Shown here in pieces: positions 5,253-7,079 of a stretch of 7,079 nucleotides of DNA (positions are counted from its first letter, which is position 1; each line of letters starts with the position of its first letter). Below the pieces are notes generated by a model. It had not been told where the DNA came from, made no database searches, and saw nothing but the letters and a program-made list of their open reading frames with translations. This DNA is from CAZOVK01 sp964583165 (GTDB lineage Bacteria > Bacillota > Clostridia > Lachnospirales > WRAX01), in the NCBI GenBank assembly GCA_964583165.1, contig CAZOVK010000098.1, forward strand, positions 1-7,079. The letters are read 5' to 3'. Position numbers and translations under genes: made by a program.

Positions 5253-6194
5253 CTACTTCAATCTAATTCTTGGGTCGATGACAGAATAGAGTATGTCAAC
5301 GCCAAAGTTACAGACCACAACCAAGAATGACAGATATAACACAAGTCCCTGAATGAGCGGCAAATCACGCGTGGATATGGACGTGGCTATAAGTTTGCCT
5401 ATACCAGGCATGGAGAACACATTTTCAATAATGATACTACCGCCCAGAATATCAGCCACAAGCATACCCAAAATCGTTATCACTGGTATAAGTGAATTCC
5501 GTAGGACATGTTTGTACATTATATCATGTTGGCTTATGCCCTTGCTTTTGGCTGTCTTTACGTAATCCTGCTTGCGCTGGTTCAAAATTGATGTTCTTAT
5601 ATATCTTATTAGAACGGCTGAAGAATATAGCGATATAGACAACGCAGGCAAAAACAGGCTTCTTAAACATTCAAACGGGTTTTCGGAAAATGGTACGAAA
5701 CCCATAGACGGAAACCAGTTTAACTCAACCGTGAACAAACCTATTAGAAAAATTCCCATACAAAACGCGGGCACAGACAGGCTCAATTGTGAAAACACAG
5801 AAACTCCAATCCCCGCGAAGCTCTTACTGTTAGACGCAAGCCAAACGCCCAACGGTAAACCGATTAGTATGGTGAAAAACAGCGTACAGACAGCCAAACT
5901 CCCCGTGACCTTAATGCCGTCAGCTATCAGTTGAGCGACAGGTTGACTGAATCTCAACGAATCACCCAAATTGCCCTTAAAAACCCCTGATACCCAAGAC
6001 AAATACCTCTCATGCAACGGGCGGTCAAGCCCCAAACGCGCCGTCATCTCCTGCACTTGAAGCGGGTCAGCGTCAACACCCAAGATAATGTCAACAGGGT
6101 TGCCCGGCAAAATCTGAAATGTTGCGAATGTCACCAGAGAAATAATCACCATAGTGACTAATAAGCCGAAAAACTTTCTGATATAGTATTTCAT
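5253..6194 (-). CDS. dppB: Peptide-type ABC importer permease, DppB/OppB family
   Basis: First channel-forming subunit. The 313 residues begin with a membrane helix (about 9-29) running into LPGNP (29-33), a DppB hallmark. Next come LGLDRPL (54-60) and GNLGDSL (74-80) in the external loop, then helices at about 97-121, 130-155 and 178-200. The EAA coupling loop spans about 211-233 (YVKTAKSKGISQHDIMYKHV, then LRN). A helix at about 236-260 leads into ENVFSMPGIGKL (257-268), the last helix is at about 284-305, and the C-terminus is VIDPRIRLK, another family signature. The ATG at 6194 has GAGGAGAA upstream. It follows the binding-protein gene across a 52-base gap that contains a strong hairpin. 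Length and motifs are normal for the family. Confidence 0.92.
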   Translation of the reverse strand: MKYYIRKFFGLLVTMVIISLVTFATFQILPGNPVDIILGVDADPLQVQEMTARLGLDRPLHERYLSWVSGVFKGNLGDSLRFSQPVAQLIADGIKVTGSLAVCTLFFTILIGLPLGVWLASNSKSFAGIGVSVFSQLSLSVPAFCMGIFLIGLFTVELNWFPSMGFVPFSENPFECLRSLFLPALSISLYSSAVLIRYIRTSILNQRKQDYVKTAKSKGISQHDIMYKHVLRNSLIPVITILGMLVADILGGSIIIENVFSMPGIGKLIATSISTRDLPLIQGLVLYLSFLVVVCNFGVDILYSVIDPRIRLK

Positions 6195-6219
6195 ATCAAT
6201 TTCTCCTCAAAAACGGATT

Positions 6220-6239
6220 GGGCGGGTTTTCACCCGCCC
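6220..6239 (-). terminator. GC-rich intercistronic hairpin between binding protein and permease genes
   Basis: On the minus strand GGGCGGGT, loop GAAA, ACCCGCCC form a perfect 8-bp stem closed by a GNRA-type tetraloop. It starts 7 bases after the binding-protein stop codon. The nearest T run (TTTTT, 6213-6209) comes only after AATCCG, so it is not a classic terminator. In many binding-protein operons such a hairpin causes partial termination or protects the upstream mRNA, giving more receptor than permease; that role is inferred here. Confidence 0.6.
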
Positions 6240-6246
6240 GGCTAGC

Positions 6247-7079
6247 CTACTCTGCGAAATAGAGCTTGCTTAAATTCATAAACCCTACGGGGTAGAATGT
6301 ATAGCCCATTACTTGCTTCGCGCTTACGACAGTTGCGTTAGGGTCACAGACATAAACAGCAGCGGCGTTTTCTGTAAGAATCTTCTGGCATTCTTTGTAG
6401 TATTCAACGCGTTTGCTCTCGTCAGTTTCAGTAAGCCCCTTTGCGATTAATTCGTCATACTCGGCGTTTGAGAATCTGAAGAAGTTCTTCGCGTAGGTTG
6501 TAGTGTAACGCGCCAAAACGTCATTGGGGTCAAGTTTGCCTGTTAAGCCGATTATTGTAGATTCATACTGGAATTTCGTATAGACATCTTCCAACCATGC
6601 CGCCCATTCGATAAGCTTAATCTCTGCTGTTATGCCAATGACTTTGAGCTGTTCCGCAAGAATTTGAGCTGTGTCTATGTGGGCTTGGTAGTTTGACGGT
6701 ACGGTGATTGTCATATTGAAGCCGTTTTCATAGCCCGCGTCTTTCATAAGTTGTTTAGCTTTGTCTATGTCGCGTGTATAATAGTCAGACAGTTGGTCGT
6801 TATAATACACACCCATAACAGGGCTAAAGTTTGAATAAAGTTCTGTCGCAAAGCCCGAGAACACGCCGTCAATGACTTCTTGCTTGTTCACGGCGTAGTT
6901 AATGGCCTGTCTTACCTTTAGGTCATTAAACGGTGCTACCTCATTGTTGAGCGCGAAAATCTGAACCATGTTTTGGGGCGAATTGTAAACTGTGAAGTCT
7001 TTTTCCAAAATCGCCGCGTTGTCGGCTGATACGCTCGCTATATTAAGCTGACCCGAACGTAGAGCGGAAACAACCGCAC
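6247..7079 (-). CDS. dppA: Family 5 extracellular solute-binding protein of the importer (N-terminus outside window)
   Basis: This is the receptor that captures the substrate outside the cell and delivers it to the DppB/DppC channel. The frame is open from the right edge to the TAG at 6247-6249, giving 276 complete codons of the C-terminal part. A TTG at 7008 could be taken as a start, but upstream codons in the same frame continue a family 5 pattern (ALRSGQLNIASVSADNAAIL), so the gene extends beyond the window. The signal peptide and lipobox are therefore not visible. Family marks include APFNDLKVRQAINYAVNKQE, then GYENGFNMTITVPSN, ILAEQLKVIGITAEI, and WLEDVYTKFQYES, all typical of the SBP_bac_5 fold. 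The gene heads the operon segment seen here, and any promoter lies off the right edge. Peptide binding is most likely; nickel, glutathione or other family 5 ligands remain possible. Confidence 0.88.
   Translation of the reverse strand, partial: AVVSALRSGQLNIASVSADNAAILEKDFTVYNSPQNMVQIFALNNEVAPFNDLKVRQAINYAVNKQEVIDGVFSGFATELYSNFSPVMGVYYNDQLSDYYTRDIDKAKQLMKDAGYENGFNMTITVPSNYQAHIDTAQILAEQLKVIGITAEIKLIEWAAWLEDVYTKFQYESTIIGLTGKLDPNDVLARYTTTYAKNFFRFSNAEYDELIAKGLTETDESKRVEYYKECQKILTENAAAVYVCDPNATVVSAKQVMGYTFYPVGFMNLSKLYFAE

Noticed and set aside
2849..5934. Several plus-strand open frames of 70-120 codons opposite the transporter genes
   Set aside because: All lie antisense to well-supported ABC genes, have no ribosome binding sites and show no recognisable protein pattern.
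6247..7008. TTG at 7008 as the true start of the binding protein
   Set aside because: Upstream in-frame codons to the window edge continue the family 5 pattern, and a signal peptide is required before this point.

Overview
The window looks like a chromosomal segment of a low-to-mid-GC Firmicute, probably an uncultured Clostridia-type gut anaerobe. This inference rests on strong AAGGAGG-type ribosome binding sites, a Gram-positive style MazF remnant, a COG4186-type phosphoesterase and a clostridial-looking Dpp/Opp locus. No marker gene is present, so the taxonomic placement is soft.

Layout. Positions 1-723 (+) hold the 3' end of a membrane-anchored regulator that carries two LuxR/GerE-type helix-turn-helix units in a row. 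A good intrinsic terminator follows at 746-771. From about 772 to 1900 lies a 'graveyard' on the + strand: a pair of 23-bp direct repeats with a palindromic core, an extended -10 promoter, a frameshifted gene remnant (928-1171), an apparently intact 57-residue two-helix membrane protein with a strong RBS (1226-1399), an open stretch broken by a stop inside a putative membrane helix (1365-1601), and a mazF-family toxin remnant (1602-1822) with a nonsense codon and a lost C-terminus. This resembles an eroding accessory or mobile island, although no transposase or integrase is visible.

From 7079 down to 2000 the minus strand carries one long operon. In transcription order it contains a family 5 substrate-binding protein (only the C-terminal part is in the window), a GC-rich intercistronic hairpin, a DppB-type permease, a DppC-type permease, DppD-type and DppF-type ATPases whose genes overlap by 26 bp, and a small calcineurin-like metallophosphoesterase. 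The operon ends at a strong hairpin terminator at 1902-1936. Together the first five genes encode a complete ABC importer: a lipoprotein-like solute receptor, two membrane channel subunits and two ATPases. The substrate is probably peptides. Nickel or another family 5 ligand cannot be excluded from this sequence.

The regulator and the transporter operon are convergent, with the decayed island between their terminators. I found no CRISPR array, tRNA, rRNA, riboswitch or complete insertion sequence. I do not see a convincing new multi-gene system. The most unusual items are the doubled HTH regulator, the paired palindromic repeats next to a promoter, and the phosphoesterase appended to a transporter operon.
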